Source: Hyphomonas oceanitis SCH89
Lineage (GTDB): Bacteria > Pseudomonadota > Alphaproteobacteria > Caulobacterales > Hyphomonadaceae
Length of the DNA stretch: 64,000 bases
Direction: 5' to 3'
Assembly: GCF_000685295.1 (NCBI RefSeq)
Contig: NZ_ARYL01000013.1
Span: forward strand, 42,271 to 106,270
How positions within the stretch are numbered: position 1 is the first letter of the stretch; every line of letters begins with the position of its first letter. This document shows, in pieces, positions 1 through 9,283 of the stretch. The position numbers and the translations under genes were made by a program. The notes beneath the pieces were generated by a model. It worked only from the letters and a program-made list of their open reading frames with translations. It ran no database searches and was not told the DNA's origin.

Positions 1-845
1 TCGTATTTCTTGACGCCGATATAATCGCATTTCACGCGCCGGTGTACGCGGCTGACAAGGGTCGACTTGGCGACGAACATGGGGAACGGCTCGGCAAGCA
101 GATCACCGATCTCGGGCGTGAGAACGAGCGGTTCGCTGTCAGGCGACAGCACATTGAGCTGCTCGTCACGCAGAATGCCGAGATTGGAGCCCTCCACCAT
201 GATCGGCTCTTCGGGCAGAACCTTGCCCTTTGCGTCCGTCTCGAAGCGATACTCGCGGCAGCCGACGAAGACGAAATGGTCCTCAAGCAGCCATTCAAGG
301 AAGGCGATGGATTCGGCACGGTCGTCAGCGGCGTGATTTTGCTGCTCGGCAATGCTCCGGATTTCGGCCCGCATGCGCTCCTTCATCGGCTCGAAATCGC
401 TGACAACCTGGCGCGTGTCGCTGAGTGTCATGCGCACGCTCTGGGTCAGGCGGGTGGCTTCGGCCGGCGTCATGGGAGGCAAATGAATCTGGATAACAGA
501 AACGACCCGCCCGTCATCCATGGTCACAATCGGGTGAAACAGCGCTTTGACTTCATGGCCTTCGGCCGCGCACTCGGCCAGCAGCGAGTCCACGAGGAAG
601 GGCATGTCGGGCCCGACCGCTTCGAGAACCGAGCGCTGCAACGTGCCGTTGGCGCCGACGGGATCCCGCAGGACGCGCGCATCCTGTGTGTCAGGCGCAA
701 CCTCGCTCCCCCAGTTCCAGAGGCCCTCTGCCAGAGCCATCAGATCAGCCTCTGTCAGGCCGGTCAGATCTTCGTTGCTGGATTCCAGTTTTACCTGCTT
801 GAGCAATTGCTGAAGCGGGTCGACCTTGGACGGTGTTTGGGACAT
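1..845 (-). CDS. NAD-specific glutamate dehydrogenase, large type, N-terminal part (runs off left edge)
   Basis: The first about 281 residues of a protein that continues beyond the window; these enzymes are usually about 1600 residues long and deaminate glutamate to 2-oxoglutarate using NAD. The frame opens with MSQTPSKVDP at an ATG and stays open to base 1. Family-typical stretches are MPFLVDSLLAE near residue 80, a HPIV segment after it, and LEWLLEDHFVFVGCREY near residue 185, which belong to the N-terminal ACT-like regulatory region. The catalytic core is outside the window. Identification rests on remembered family motifs; the truncation is only the window edge. Confidence 0.85.
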   Translation of the reverse strand, partial: MSQTPSKVDPLQQLLKQVKLESSNEDLTGLTEADLMALAEGLWNWGSEVAPDTQDARVLRDPVGANGTLQRSVLEAVGPDMPFLVDSLLAECAAEGHEVKALFHPIVTMDDGRVVSVIQIHLPPMTPAEATRLTQSVRMTLSDTRQVVSDFEPMKERMRAEIRSIAEQQNHAADDRAESIAFLEWLLEDHFVFVGCREYRFETDAKGKVLPEEPIMVEGSNLGILRDEQLNVLSPDSEPLVLTPEIGDLLAEPFPMFVAKSTLVSRVHRRVKCDYIGVKKY

Positions 846-1180
846 GGGATTTTCGCTCACTGGCAGTGAAGACTATCCAACCGGGTGTAACGTGCACCGG
901 GACGACCTTCAATGGCCTGTTACAAATGGAACTTTCTGCGTCTCAGACAAATTCAAATCATGGCTGCCAAATAAGGCGGGCCCGCCGAACGGGGACGTGT
1001 CCGACGGGCCCTACAGGCGTTCCGCAGGCTGGGTGGGGGGACGCACGCGGAGGCCTGATCTCTTTATTTCGGCCCTTATCTTTGGAAGACAAGGGTTACC
1101 GCTGGTATTGCTACATTAAAAATCATGAAGAGATTACTGATATGGATGCAGTGAATCCTGAAGGTGCGCGATGCCATACT
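846..1180. other. Intergenic region with folded segment, no gene seen
   Basis: This 335-base gap between the two minus-strand genes holds no convincing reading frame. Bases 978-1011 form a hairpin: GGGCCCG pairs with CGGGCCC (1005-1011), with an inner GGAC/GTCC stem. A second possible stem, GCGTTCC with GGACGC, follows at about 1018-1053. Read on the minus strand, the first hairpin is followed by GCCTTATTT, so it could terminate the permease transcript, though the T run is poor. A small structured RNA is the alternative; I could not match it to a known family. Confidence 0.35.
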
Positions 1181-2299
1181 TCAACTGTTTTCGCTATCAA
1201 CTTTGGCAGTTGTCACTGATCTCTTGCTCTCTCCTGCCCCTTGCGGGTTTCCATCAGCGGAGAGCAGGATCGCGATCCATCGCGTACTGTGGGACTGCGC
1301 AAACAGTATCATCATCAACACAGTCAGCGGCGCTGACAGGAACATCCCGGGTATGCCCCAAAGCACACCCCAGATCGCAAGCGCCAGCAACACAACCAAT
1401 GCAGAAAGATTCAGTGAGTCGCCCATCATGCGCGGCTGGATGAAGTTCCCGATCGAAAACTGCCAGAAGCTGACAATGCCGAACACGATCGCGGCATAGA
1501 TGTAGATGTCCTGAGGCGGAGTGCCCGGTATCCATCCCGGGATATCCGGCTGCACCAGTGCAAAGAGGGGCGGCACAAGCGCGGCCACGATCGACCCGAC
1601 GGTCGGTATATAGTTAAGCACGAAAATCAGCGCCGCGAGGAAGAGCGCGTTCTGGACACCCAGCAGGAGCAGCGACACATAGGTCAACGCCGTTATCAGC
1701 GCCGAGATCACCGTCTGGGTCCAGAGGTAGGTCTCGATACCGCGCCGCGCTTCATCCCCGACCTCGCGCACCATCGCGCGCTTTTCGTAATCCGGGAAAA
1801 TATTGTCCAGCTTACGGGTCCAGCCCGACTGCGCCAGGAACAGGAACGCGACATAGATGAAGATCAGCATCAGGTCGCCAGACAGGTCGCCCGTCGCATT
1901 CGCAATCGTGGCAAAGAAGCGCTGACCGCCCTCGTTGAACATAAGATGCGTCAATGTCGGCGCGTTCTCCATGTTCACGAGGCTATATGCGTCCTGGATC
2001 AGGCCGTTGATCTTCTCCTCATACTCCGCCGCATCGCGCCCGAACTGCGACACGCCATTCGCGAGCAAGGCGATGAAGCCAACAAAGCCGCCGAGCACGA
2101 TGAGGATCGCCACAGCCCGCGCCGCACTCCGGCGCATTGAATGCGACCAGTTGTCGATCATGCGCGCGAACCCCTCGATTACGAGGAACAGGAACACCGC
2201 CATGGCAAATGTCGAAAGGATGCCCCGCCCCACATAGAGGAAGGTGATGATCACGCCGGTCGCGATGATCCAGATGCCGGTCTTGGTCGCGCGATCCAT
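1181..2299 (-). CDS. AI-2E family (PerM/YdiK-type) membrane permease
   Basis: A 372-residue polytopic inner-membrane protein. The N-terminus carries two close hydrophobic helices (IWIIATGVIITFLYVG and the following FAMAVFLFLVIEGF), and the C-terminal half has the multi-helix block with VLNYIPTVGSIVAAL that is characteristic of the AI-2E transporter family. Family members have been linked to quorum-signal export, sodium/proton exchange or sugar-phosphate export, so the substrate cannot be named. The length fits the family. The start ATG is preceded by a GGGG-rich stretch. It stands alone between two spacers. Confidence 0.85.
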   Translation of the reverse strand: MDRATKTGIWIIATGVIITFLYVGRGILSTFAMAVFLFLVIEGFARMIDNWSHSMRRSAARAVAILIVLGGFVGFIALLANGVSQFGRDAAEYEEKINGLIQDAYSLVNMENAPTLTHLMFNEGGQRFFATIANATGDLSGDLMLIFIYVAFLFLAQSGWTRKLDNIFPDYEKRAMVREVGDEARRGIETYLWTQTVISALITALTYVSLLLLGVQNALFLAALIFVLNYIPTVGSIVAALVPPLFALVQPDIPGWIPGTPPQDIYIYAAIVFGIVSFWQFSIGNFIQPRMMGDSLNLSALVVLLALAIWGVLWGIPGMFLSAPLTVLMMILFAQSHSTRWIAILLSADGNPQGAGESKRSVTTAKVDSENS

Positions 2300-2441
2300 T
2301 CAGGGGCCCCCGTTAGAATTACAGGTTGGAAGCAGCCTTGCCCGCCGTCAAGCCACGCCTTTCTTTGATGGCAGCCAAGCTCAGTGGGGGCCTTGCCGAA
2401 TCCTGTGAAACCACTAGCGTCCGCTCCGCATCAGGGGAGAA

Positions 2442-3971
2442 ATGGGCAACATGACGGACGCACTTTTCATCGGCGGCGCTGACGCAGACGGCACGGGAAC
2501 ACCGAACACAGCCCAGGAAATGCTTCTGAAAGTGGCCAACCGCCATGGCCTCGTCGCTGGCGCCACCGGTACGGGCAAAACAGTGACCCTGCAGATTCTC
2601 GCGCAGGGCTTCTCCGATGCAGGGGTGCCCGTCTTCTGCGCTGATGTGAAAGGCGACCTCTCAGGCATCTGCGTTGCGGGAAGCGCCGACCACAAGCTGC
2701 ATGAAAAGCTCGTCGCGCGGGCAGAACTGATCGGTCTGGAAGACTTCGGCTATGCCGCCGCGCCGACCATTTTCTGGGACGTGTTCGGCGAGAACGGTCA
2801 TCCCGTTCGCGCCACGATTTCAGAAATGGGCCCCCTGCTGCTGTCGCGCCTCATGGGCCTGACCGATGCGCAGGAAGGCGTGCTCAACATCGCCTTCGAA
2901 TATGCCGACGACAACCAGCTCCTGCTGCTCGACCTGAAAGACCTGCGCAAGCTGCTCACCCATCTTTCCCAGAAAGACGTGCGCGACGAAATCAGCAAGG
3001 AATACGGCAATGTGGCCGCCGCCTCGCTCGGCGCGGTACAGCGCAACCTTTTGATGCTCGAACGTGAAGGTGCCGAACACTTCTTCGGCGAGCCGGCCCT
3101 GGAGCTGGAAGACCTGATGCGCACGACCCAGGACGGGCGCGGCTATGTCAACGTGCTGGACGCCACGAAACTGATCAACAGCCCGAAACTCTATTCCACT
3201 TTCCTGCTCTGGCTCCTGTCGGAACTGTTCGAGCGCCTGCCGGAAGTCGGCGATCCGGAGAAACCGAAACTCGTCTTCTTCTTCGATGAGGCCCACCTCC
3301 TCTTCAATGATGCGCCCCCCGCCCTGATGCAGAAGATCGAACAGGTTGTGCGCCTGATTCGCTCCAAGGGCGTCGGCGTCTTCTTCGTCACCCAGAACCC
3401 GCGCGACCTGCCCGAAAGCGTTCTCGCCCAGCTCGGCAACCGAATGCAGCATGCGTTGCGCGCCTACACACCCGCTGAGCGGAAAGGCGTGCGAGCGGCA
3501 GCTGACTCCTTTCGGCCAAACCCGTCCCTCGACACCGAAGAGATCATCACGCAGCTCGGCACGGGCGAGGCGCTCGTTTCCACGCTCGACGCCAAGAGTG
3601 CGCCATCGGTCGTCCAGCGCACAATGGTGCGCCCGCCTTCCTCCCGCCTCGGCCCGGCAACGGACGCCGAACGGGCCGCCGTGCAGAAGGACAGCCCCTA
3701 TGCTGGCAAGTATGACGACGTGATCGACCGGGAATCCGCCTACGAGATCCTGGAAGAGAAGGAAGCAGAAGCGGCGGAACAGGCCGAGAAGCTCGCCGCC
3801 AAGGAAGCCAAGGCGGCAGAAGCGCTCGCAAAGAAGAAAACCCGCGCGAAATCGACCCGCTCGCGCCGCCAGACGCCGATCGAGGCGGCGGGCAAGCAGG
3901 CCGCCCGCACGGCGACGCGGGAGATTACCCGCTATATCCTACGGGGCATCCTGGGCGGCATGAAGCGCTAG
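2442..3971 (+). CDS. HerA-like ATPase, DUF853 (YjgR) family
   Basis: A 509-residue cytosolic P-loop ATPase. A perfect Walker A motif GATGTGKT lies near residue 42, followed by the family segment [11 protein letters not shown], and a Walker B-like [10 protein letters not shown] lies near residue 280. The family is related to the HerA/FtsK translocases, but the role of DUF853 proteins is not established. The C-terminus ends in an alanine/lysine/glutamate-rich, probably helical tail (residues about 430-480). AGGGGAG sits seven bases before the chosen ATG; a second ATG nine bases downstream is also possible. No obvious operon partner. Confidence 0.88.
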   Translation: MGNMTDALFIGGADADGTGTPNTAQEMLLKVANRHGLVAGATGTGKTVTLQILAQGFSDAGVPVFCADVKGDLSGICVAGSADHKLHEKLVARAELIGLEDFGYAAAPTIFWDVFGENGHPVRATISEMGPLLLSRLMGLTDAQEGVLNIAFEYADDNQLLLLDLKDLRKLLTHLSQKDVRDEISKEYGNVAAASLGAVQRNLLMLEREGAEHFFGEPALELEDLMRTTQDGRGYVNVLDATKLINSPKLYSTFLLWLLSELFERLPEVGDPEKPKLVFFFDEAHLLFNDAPPALMQKIEQVVRLIRSKGVGVFFVTQNPRDLPESVLAQLGNRMQHALRAYTPAERKGVRAAADSFRPNPSLDTEEIITQLGTGEALVSTLDAKSAPSVVQRTMVRPPSSRLGPATDAERAAVQKDSPYAGKYDDVIDRESAYEILEEKEAEAAEQAEKLAAKEAKAAEALAKKKTRAKSTRSRRQTPIEAAGKQAARTATREITRYILRGILGGMKR

Positions 3972-4099
3972 GTCGCAGGTCTGCCCTTGATGAATTCCTT
4001 GTTACTAACCAGATTTCCTTTGCGTCAGGACTCGCCGGTGACGCGCACGTCACCTATAGTCAGGCAAGAACAACGGACACCACAGGGAGGCTCACGCCT

Positions 4100-5530
4100 A
4101 TGAAAGATTATCTCAAGTTCTACATCAATGGTGAATGGGTCGATCCGGTCGAGCCGCGTACGCTCGACGTCGAGAACCCCGCAACCGAAGAACCCTTTGC
4201 GCGCATCTCGCTCGGCTCGAAAGCCGATGTCGACAAGGCTGTCGCCGCCGCCAAGGCTGCTTTCCCGTCCTTCTCGCAAACCAGCGTCGAATATCGCGCC
4301 GACCTGCTCGACAAGATCACGGCCGGTCTCCAGAAGCGCATGCCTGACCTTGCCAGCGCCATTTCAGACGAAATGGGCGCGCCGATGTGGCTCGCCAATG
4401 CGGCTCAGGTGCCTGCCGGCATGGGCCACTTCGCCACGACAGCTGCCATCCTGCGCGGCTATGAATGGGAAGAGCTGAAAGGCACGACGCTCCTGCGCAA
4501 GGAAGCCATCGGCGTCTGCGGTTTCATCACGCCATGGAACTGGCCGCTCAACCAGATCGCCTGTAAAGTCGCCCCTGCCCTCGCAGCAGGCTGCACAATG
4601 GTGCTGAAGCCTTCCGAAATCGCCCCGCTTGATGCGCTGATCTTCGCTGAAGTCCTGCATGAGGCCGGCGTGCCAAAAGGCGTGTTCAACCTCGTCAATG
4701 GTGACGGCCCAAGCGTCGGCGCCGTTCTATCCGGCCATCCGGATGTCGACATGATGAGCTTCACCGGCTCGACCCGCGCCGGCGTGCTCGTGGCCCAGGC
4801 TGCTGCACCGACCGTCAAACGCGTTGCCCAGGAACTCGGCGGCAAGTCGCCGAACATCGTCCTGCCAAATGCTGACCTTGAAAAAGCTGTCGGCGGCGGC
4901 GTGCGCCAGATGATGACGAACACAGGCCAGTCCTGTAACGCCCCGTCGCGCATGTTCGTCCAGAAGGACCAGCAGGCCGACGCGATCAAGATCGCCAAGG
5001 CCGCTGCTGAATCGGTTAAGGTCATGATGCCCGGCGAAGCAACGCCAGGCGCCATTGGCCCGATCTCGAACGGCAGCCAGTTCCAGAAGGTTCAGGACCT
5101 GATCCAGAAGGGCATCGACGAAGGCGCGACACTCGTCGCAGGTGGCACTGGCCGTCCTGAAGGCTTCAACAAGGGCTACTTTACCCGCCCGACCGTCTTC
5201 GCAGACGTGACCAATGACATGACCATCGCGCGCGAAGAAATCTTCGGCCCGGTGCTCTGCATCCTGCCTTATGACACGCTGGAAGATGCCATCTCGATGG
5301 CCAATGACACGGTCTACGGTCTTGCCGGCTATGTTCAGGGCCCTGAAAAAGAAGCCAATGAAGTCGCCAACAAGATCCGCGCCGGCCAGATTCTGGTCAA
5401 TGGCGCGAACCCTGACTTTTCCGCGCCATTTGGCGGCTACGGACAGTCGGGTAACGGCCGCGAATGGGGCGAGCTCGGCTTCGAGGAATTCCTCGAGACC
5501 AAAGCCGTCATCGGTTACAAGGCCGCCTGA
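4100..5530 (+). CDS. NAD(P)-dependent aldehyde dehydrogenase
   Basis: A 476-residue enzyme of the ALDH superfamily that oxidises an aldehyde to the carboxylic acid. Seen in order: PWNWPLNQ (cofactor/active-site Asn region, near residue 148), FTGSTRAG (Rossmann turn, near 223), ELGGKSPNIV containing the general-base Glu (near 248), GQSCNAPSR with the catalytic Cys (near 281), and EEIFGPVL near 378. Length and motifs are complete. An AGGGAGG site precedes the ATG, and a strong terminator follows the stop. The substrate cannot be deduced; it stands as a single gene. Confidence 0.93.
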   Translation: MKDYLKFYINGEWVDPVEPRTLDVENPATEEPFARISLGSKADVDKAVAAAKAAFPSFSQTSVEYRADLLDKITAGLQKRMPDLASAISDEMGAPMWLANAAQVPAGMGHFATTAAILRGYEWEELKGTTLLRKEAIGVCGFITPWNWPLNQIACKVAPALAAGCTMVLKPSEIAPLDALIFAEVLHEAGVPKGVFNLVNGDGPSVGAVLSGHPDVDMMSFTGSTRAGVLVAQAAAPTVKRVAQELGGKSPNIVLPNADLEKAVGGGVRQMMTNTGQSCNAPSRMFVQKDQQADAIKIAKAAAESVKVMMPGEATPGAIGPISNGSQFQKVQDLIQKGIDEGATLVAGGTGRPEGFNKGYFTRPTVFADVTNDMTIAREEIFGPVLCILPYDTLEDAISMANDTVYGLAGYVQGPEKEANEVANKIRAGQILVNGANPDFSAPFGGYGQSGNGREWGELGFEEFLETKAVIGYKAA

Positions 5531-5560
5531 TCCATCAGGTTCGCAATACAGACATGATCA

Positions 5561-5590
5561 AGGGCGGCCCGCGAGGCCGCCCTTTTTCTT
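5561..5590. terminator. Bidirectional intrinsic terminator
   Basis: GGGCGGCC and GGCCGCCC form a perfect 8-bp stem around a five-base loop, with TTTTT at once after it on the plus strand. It ends the aldehyde dehydrogenase transcript and lies just before the stop of the convergent sugar dehydrogenase gene. Confidence 0.9.
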
Positions 5591-5597
5591 TGCGGGG

Positions 5598-7157
5598 TCA
5601 GGGCTGGTCGGCCTGGATGCGGAACACATCGCCGAGAATGGAGACGATATAGAGATTGCTGTCATTGTCCTCGCCAAAGCTGGAAATGCTCTCGACCGTT
5701 CCCGTCTCCGGGCGCAGCGATCCGTTAATGCGCAGGAATTCGCTGCCGAACACCGTGCGGTCCGGGCCGAGATCATCCACCGGCACGGCCCAGACGTTAT
5801 TCGAGACAAAATCCGCAAAAATATAATGGTCTTTGATCAGTTCAAGATTGCCCCGGTAGACATAGCCGCCCGTTATGGACTGCCCCTGTGTCATGCCGCT
5901 GCCATGCGTGTATTCGATCACAGGGTCGACAAGGCCAGCCCGGTCTGCGCCGTTATAATCCTGCGTACCTTCCTGAATATTCCAGCCGAAATTCGTGCCC
6001 GCATCACTCATGCTCAGCCGGTCGACTTCCTCCACAGCGCCCTGCCCGACATCGCCGATGAAGAGGTCGCCGCTCACCTCATCGAAGCTGCAGCGGAACG
6101 GATTGCGCACACCCAGCGCGAAGATTTCCGGACGGCCCGAGGCCCCCGTAAACGCGTTCCCCGACGGGATGGCATAGTCACGTGCATCATCCGCAGGGAA
6201 ATCATCTCCGGTCACATCAATGCGAAGGATCTTGCCAAGTAGTGAGTTCGGATTCTGGGCATATCCGTTCGGGTCACCCGCGCCGCCACCATCGCCCGTC
6301 GGCACGACCAGAAGCCCGTCCGGCGCGAAGCCGATCCAGCCCGCATTATGGTTCGCTTGCGGCTGGTCAAATGTCAGGATCACGTCGGCCGTTGCCGGGT
6401 CGGCCTGTGTCAGCGAGCCTGAGAACATCTGGTAGCGCCGGATTTCCGTGTCGCCGCTATTATTGGTCATGTTGATGTAGAAGGTCCGGTCGCTCGCGAA
6501 GTCTGGCGAGAAGGCAAGCCCGAGCAGCCCCCCTTCCCCCGCTGCAGATGTTTCGCCGGATATATCAAGGAAATCGACAGCGTCGATCACGCCCGTCGCC
6601 GGATCAAGCACACGGATATGGCCCGCCTTTTCAAGCACGACGACCTGCGACGTGCCCGGCAGGCCCGCAAGGTAAAGCGGTTGCGTAAAGCCGGTGCCCA
6701 CCCGCGCGACGGTCATGCCCTCGACGACATCGTCCACAGTGATCGCGAGTTCCAGGCGCGCCGTAAGGCCGCCCGGATCCGTCGCCTCAAGGGTTATGTT
6801 GTAGACATTGTCCGCATTGGCATCCGCAGGCGCCTCGAAGTCGAGCGGCGTGGCCGCACTGATCGTTCGGGCCGTCGTATCAATATTGAAGGCCGCTTCA
6901 TCACCGCCGGGCACGACTGAAACGGAGACGGTGTCACCATCCGGGTCGGATACGGCAAACGTGTAGAGCGTCCCGGTCGCGTTCTCATCGACACTGATTG
7001 CAGGCGATGACGTGAATGCTGGTGCACGGTTGGCAGGGGTCGGCGTTGGCGCGGGCCCATCGCCGCCATCACTTCCACCGCTACAGGCCGCCAGTAACAA
7101 GGGAGCTGCCGAAATCAGGCCAAGACAGGTTCTGAAGCTACGTGTTACTTCTGGCAT
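5598..7157 (-). CDS. PQQ-type glucose/sorbosone dehydrogenase-like lipoprotein with cadherin-like repeat
   Basis: A 519-residue exported protein. A signal peptide with lipobox (LLLAAC, near residue 24) is followed by a Pro/Thr linker, then a cadherin-like domain (DENATGTLYTFAVSDPDGD, about residues 55-150), then a six-bladed GSDH beta-propeller (from VARVGTGFTQPLYLAGLPG to the end, including DPNGYAQNPNSLLGKILRID). GSDH proteins oxidise sugars with PQQ, but many members are uncharacterised. The start is placed at MPEVTRS because the GAGGAGGT ribosome site lies just upstream of it; an in-frame start six codons earlier would bury that site in coding sequence. No PQQ genes are nearby. Confidence 0.85.
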   Translation of the reverse strand: MPEVTRSFRTCLGLISAAPLLLAACSGGSDGGDGPAPTPTPANRAPAFTSSPAISVDENATGTLYTFAVSDPDGDTVSVSVVPGGDEAAFNIDTTARTISAATPLDFEAPADANADNVYNITLEATDPGGLTARLELAITVDDVVEGMTVARVGTGFTQPLYLAGLPGTSQVVVLEKAGHIRVLDPATGVIDAVDFLDISGETSAAGEGGLLGLAFSPDFASDRTFYINMTNNSGDTEIRRYQMFSGSLTQADPATADVILTFDQPQANHNAGWIGFAPDGLLVVPTGDGGGAGDPNGYAQNPNSLLGKILRIDVTGDDFPADDARDYAIPSGNAFTGASGRPEIFALGVRNPFRCSFDEVSGDLFIGDVGQGAVEEVDRLSMSDAGTNFGWNIQEGTQDYNGADRAGLVDPVIEYTHGSGMTQGQSITGGYVYRGNLELIKDHYIFADFVSNNVWAVPVDDLGPDRTVFGSEFLRINGSLRPETGTVESISSFGEDNDSNLYIVSILGDVFRIQADQP

Positions 7158-7324
7158 GATGGCACCTCCTCGCAATCACGGAATGCCCCACACCACACGC
7201 TAGTTCCCGAAAACGTGATTGTCATATGACAAATGGGAGAGCCGGAACCTGCCAGTTCAACTGGCGTTCAGGCGGGATTGGCTTACATTGAAGGTAACCA
7301 GCTCCCCTCAGGAGGACCATCAAA

Positions 7325-7915
7325 ATGCAAATTACCAAGATTGCCGCCGGCCTCGCAGCGCTCGCCATGCTTGTCGCCTGTACCACCGCAACCCCCTATC
7401 AGGCAGCGCTCGACACGAAGAGCGGCTATTCCGAACAGCAGATCGAATCCAACCGCTTCCAGGTCCAGTTTGCAGGTAACAGCCTGACAGACCGGAAGAC
7501 CGTTGAAACCTACATGCTCTACCGCGCCGCCGAACTGACCAAGCAGAATGGCTTTGACCATTTCCGCGTCGTCCACCGCGCGACAGACGCGGACAGCCGC
7601 GTTGTGCCGACAGGGGCCGGCTATTCGCCCTTCTACAGTAACTTCTATCTCGACTACAGCTATTACGGCCCCCGCGCCGGCTACTTCTATGACCCCTACC
7701 GCCGTTGGGCCTATCCGCGCTCTTTCTATGCATCGCGCTGGGGCTATTATGATCCCTTCTGGGACGGCCCTCAGGAATATCGCGAAGTCACGAAATATGT
7801 CGCCTCCGCCGAGATCGTGATGGGCAAAGGGCCGAAACCCGATGATCCGGCATTCTTCGACGCCGATCAGGTCATCTTCAACCTCGGCACCCAGATCCAG
7901 CGGCCCGAGGCCTGA
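7325..7915 (+). CDS. CC0125/CC1285-family lipoprotein
   Basis: A 196-residue outer-membrane or periplasmic lipoprotein of unknown role. The signal peptide ends in a lipobox (MLVACT, Cys near residue 19). The mature part begins with TPYQAALDTKSGYSEQQIE, typical of the alphaproteobacterial CC0125/CC1285 family, and has a Tyr-rich middle (SNFYLDYSYYGPRAGYFYD near residue 105). AGGAGG sits about ten bases before the ATG. It is followed directly by a strong terminator, so it is a single-gene unit. Confidence 0.85.
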   Translation: MQITKIAAGLAALAMLVACTTATPYQAALDTKSGYSEQQIESNRFQVQFAGNSLTDRKTVETYMLYRAAELTKQNGFDHFRVVHRATDADSRVVPTGAGYSPFYSNFYLDYSYYGPRAGYFYDPYRRWAYPRSFYASRWGYYDPFWDGPQEYREVTKYVASAEIVMGKGPKPDDPAFFDADQVIFNLGTQIQRPEA

Positions 7916-7936
7916 TCTGTCCCTATCCCGCTTCAA

Positions 7937-7965
7937 ACGCCGCCCTTTTCAGGGCGGCGTTTTTG
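7937..7965 (+). terminator. Intrinsic terminator after the lipoprotein gene
   Basis: ACGCCGCCCT and AGGGCGGCGT make a perfect 10-bp stem with a TTTC loop, followed by a run of five T. It ends the lipoprotein transcript and rules out the far-upstream start of the next gene. Confidence 0.9.
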
Positions 7966-8068
7966 CATGGTGCACATTTTTCGCGCATTCGCCCCTAGGC
8001 AAGCGGCAAGGCTTGGCCCAGATAGGATCCTTCCCCCCCAAACCGCACCTGACAGGAAAGGCGGGCCC

Positions 8069-9283
8069 ATGGCCGACCAAGAACCCACCGCCATTCCGCC
8101 AACAGGCATCCTGCCCGGCGCCAAACGCCCTGTGCCGGGGCGGAGCGAACTTGTCGTGATGATTGCCGGCCTGATGGCGCTCAATGCTTTCGGCATCGAC
8201 GTCATGCTGCCCGCCCTCAACCAGATCGCCCACGCTGTCGGCCTTACCGCGCCCGGCATGGAAAGCGACAACCGCCAGCAGATGATCATCTTCTCCTATG
8301 TGCTCGGCTTTGGCGCGCCGCAGATCATCTGGGGCCCCATCTCCGACCGTTTCGGACGGCGCGGCCCGCTTTTCGTGGCCATCATCGGCTACATCATTAC
8401 GGCCTTTGCCTGCATCGTGATGCGCGACTTCCATGCCCTGCTGCTGATGCGGTTCACGCAAGGCGTCTTTGCTTCCGGCGGTCGCCTCGTCGCTGTGTCG
8501 ATCGTGCGTGACCTCTTCGCCGGTCGCTCGATGGCCCGCTTCATGTCGCTGGTCATGACCATCTTCATGGTCGTGCCGATCCTTGCACCGGGTATCGGCC
8601 AGCTCGTCCTTCTGTTCGCGCCATGGGAGGCCATCTTTGTGGTGCTCGGCATCTTCGGCATGATCATGCTCGGCTGGACATGGATGCGCCTGCCCGAAAC
8701 ATTGCCGGAATCCGCGCGCCAGCCCTTGAACCTCGGCGCGGCAATGGGCGCCTATGGCCAGATCCTCAAGTCCCGCGTGACCTTTGGTTACATGTGCGTA
8801 TCCGGCGTCATCTTCGGCCAGACCGAAACCTTCGCGCTCTGGTTCGCAGGCATCGCCGGCACGCTCGCCTGCGCCAACTTCCTCAATTCGCGAATTGTGG
8901 AAAAGGTCGGCATGCGCCGCATCAGCCAGACAGCCCTGTTCGTGTTTACAATCGGGGCCGCCGTCCTCTCGGCCATCAGCTATTTCTTTGGCGAGCACCT
9001 CTACATCTTCTTCCCGCTCTTTGCGCTCTGCTTCGGCTGCTTCGGCCTGATGGGGTCGAACTTCAGCGCGCTTGCGATGGAGCCCCTTGGCAAGATCGCC
9101 GGCACGGCCTCAGCGGCTTACGGCTTTGCGACGACGACGGTCTCAAGCCTTATCGGCATGGCCATTTCCAGCCAGTACAATGGCTCGACCATCCCGATCA
9201 CTCTCGGCTTTGTCTGCCTCGGCCTCGTATCGCTCGTGATCATCCTGATTACCGAGAAGGGCCGGCTGTTCAGTTCACGTTGA
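8069..9283 (+). CDS. Bcr/CflA-family drug efflux transporter (MFS)
   Basis: A 404-residue inner-membrane antiporter with about twelve hydrophobic segments. The MFS motif A between helices 2 and 3 is [23 protein letters not shown] in the first helix and [14 protein letters not shown] in the fourth fit the Bcr/CflA drug:proton antiporter group. I place the start at MADQEPTA because AGGAAAGG precedes it and because longer versions would begin on top of the preceding terminator. The 3' end overlaps the convergent RimB-RimK gene by 14 bases. Substrate unknown. Confidence 0.9.
   Translation: MADQEPTAIPPTGILPGAKRPVPGRSELVVMIAGLMALNAFGIDVMLPALNQIAHAVGLTAPGMESDNRQQMIIFSYVLGFGAPQIIWGPISDRFGRRGPLFVAIIGYIITAFACIVMRDFHALLLMRFTQGVFASGGRLVAVSIVRDLFAGRSMARFMSLVMTIFMVVPILAPGIGQLVLLFAPWEAIFVVLGIFGMIMLGWTWMRLPETLPESARQPLNLGAAMGAYGQILKSRVTFGYMCVSGVIFGQTETFALWFAGIAGTLACANFLNSRIVEKVGMRRISQTALFVFTIGAAVLSAISYFFGEHLYIFFPLFALCFGCFGLMGSNFSALAMEPLGKIAGTASAAYGFATTTVSSLIGMAISSQYNGSTIPITLGFVCLGLVSLVIILITEKGRLFSSR

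Noticed and set aside
42..869. Long plus-strand open frame over the glutamate dehydrogenase region
   Set aside because: It is antisense to a minus-strand frame with clear family motifs; its product has no recognisable pattern.
978..1060. 6S RNA or SRP RNA in the first intergenic gap
   Set aside because: I found no SRP tetraloop region and no convincing 6S bubble; it is reported only as an unassigned structured segment.
5271..6242. Open frame of 323 codons on the plus strand
   Set aside because: It starts inside the aldehyde dehydrogenase gene in another frame, runs across the terminator and then antisense to the sugar dehydrogenase.
7967..8068. Upstream extension of the Bcr/CflA transporter
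   Set aside because: It begins right after a strong terminator, has no ribosome site and adds no family-like sequence; the start at 8069 has one.
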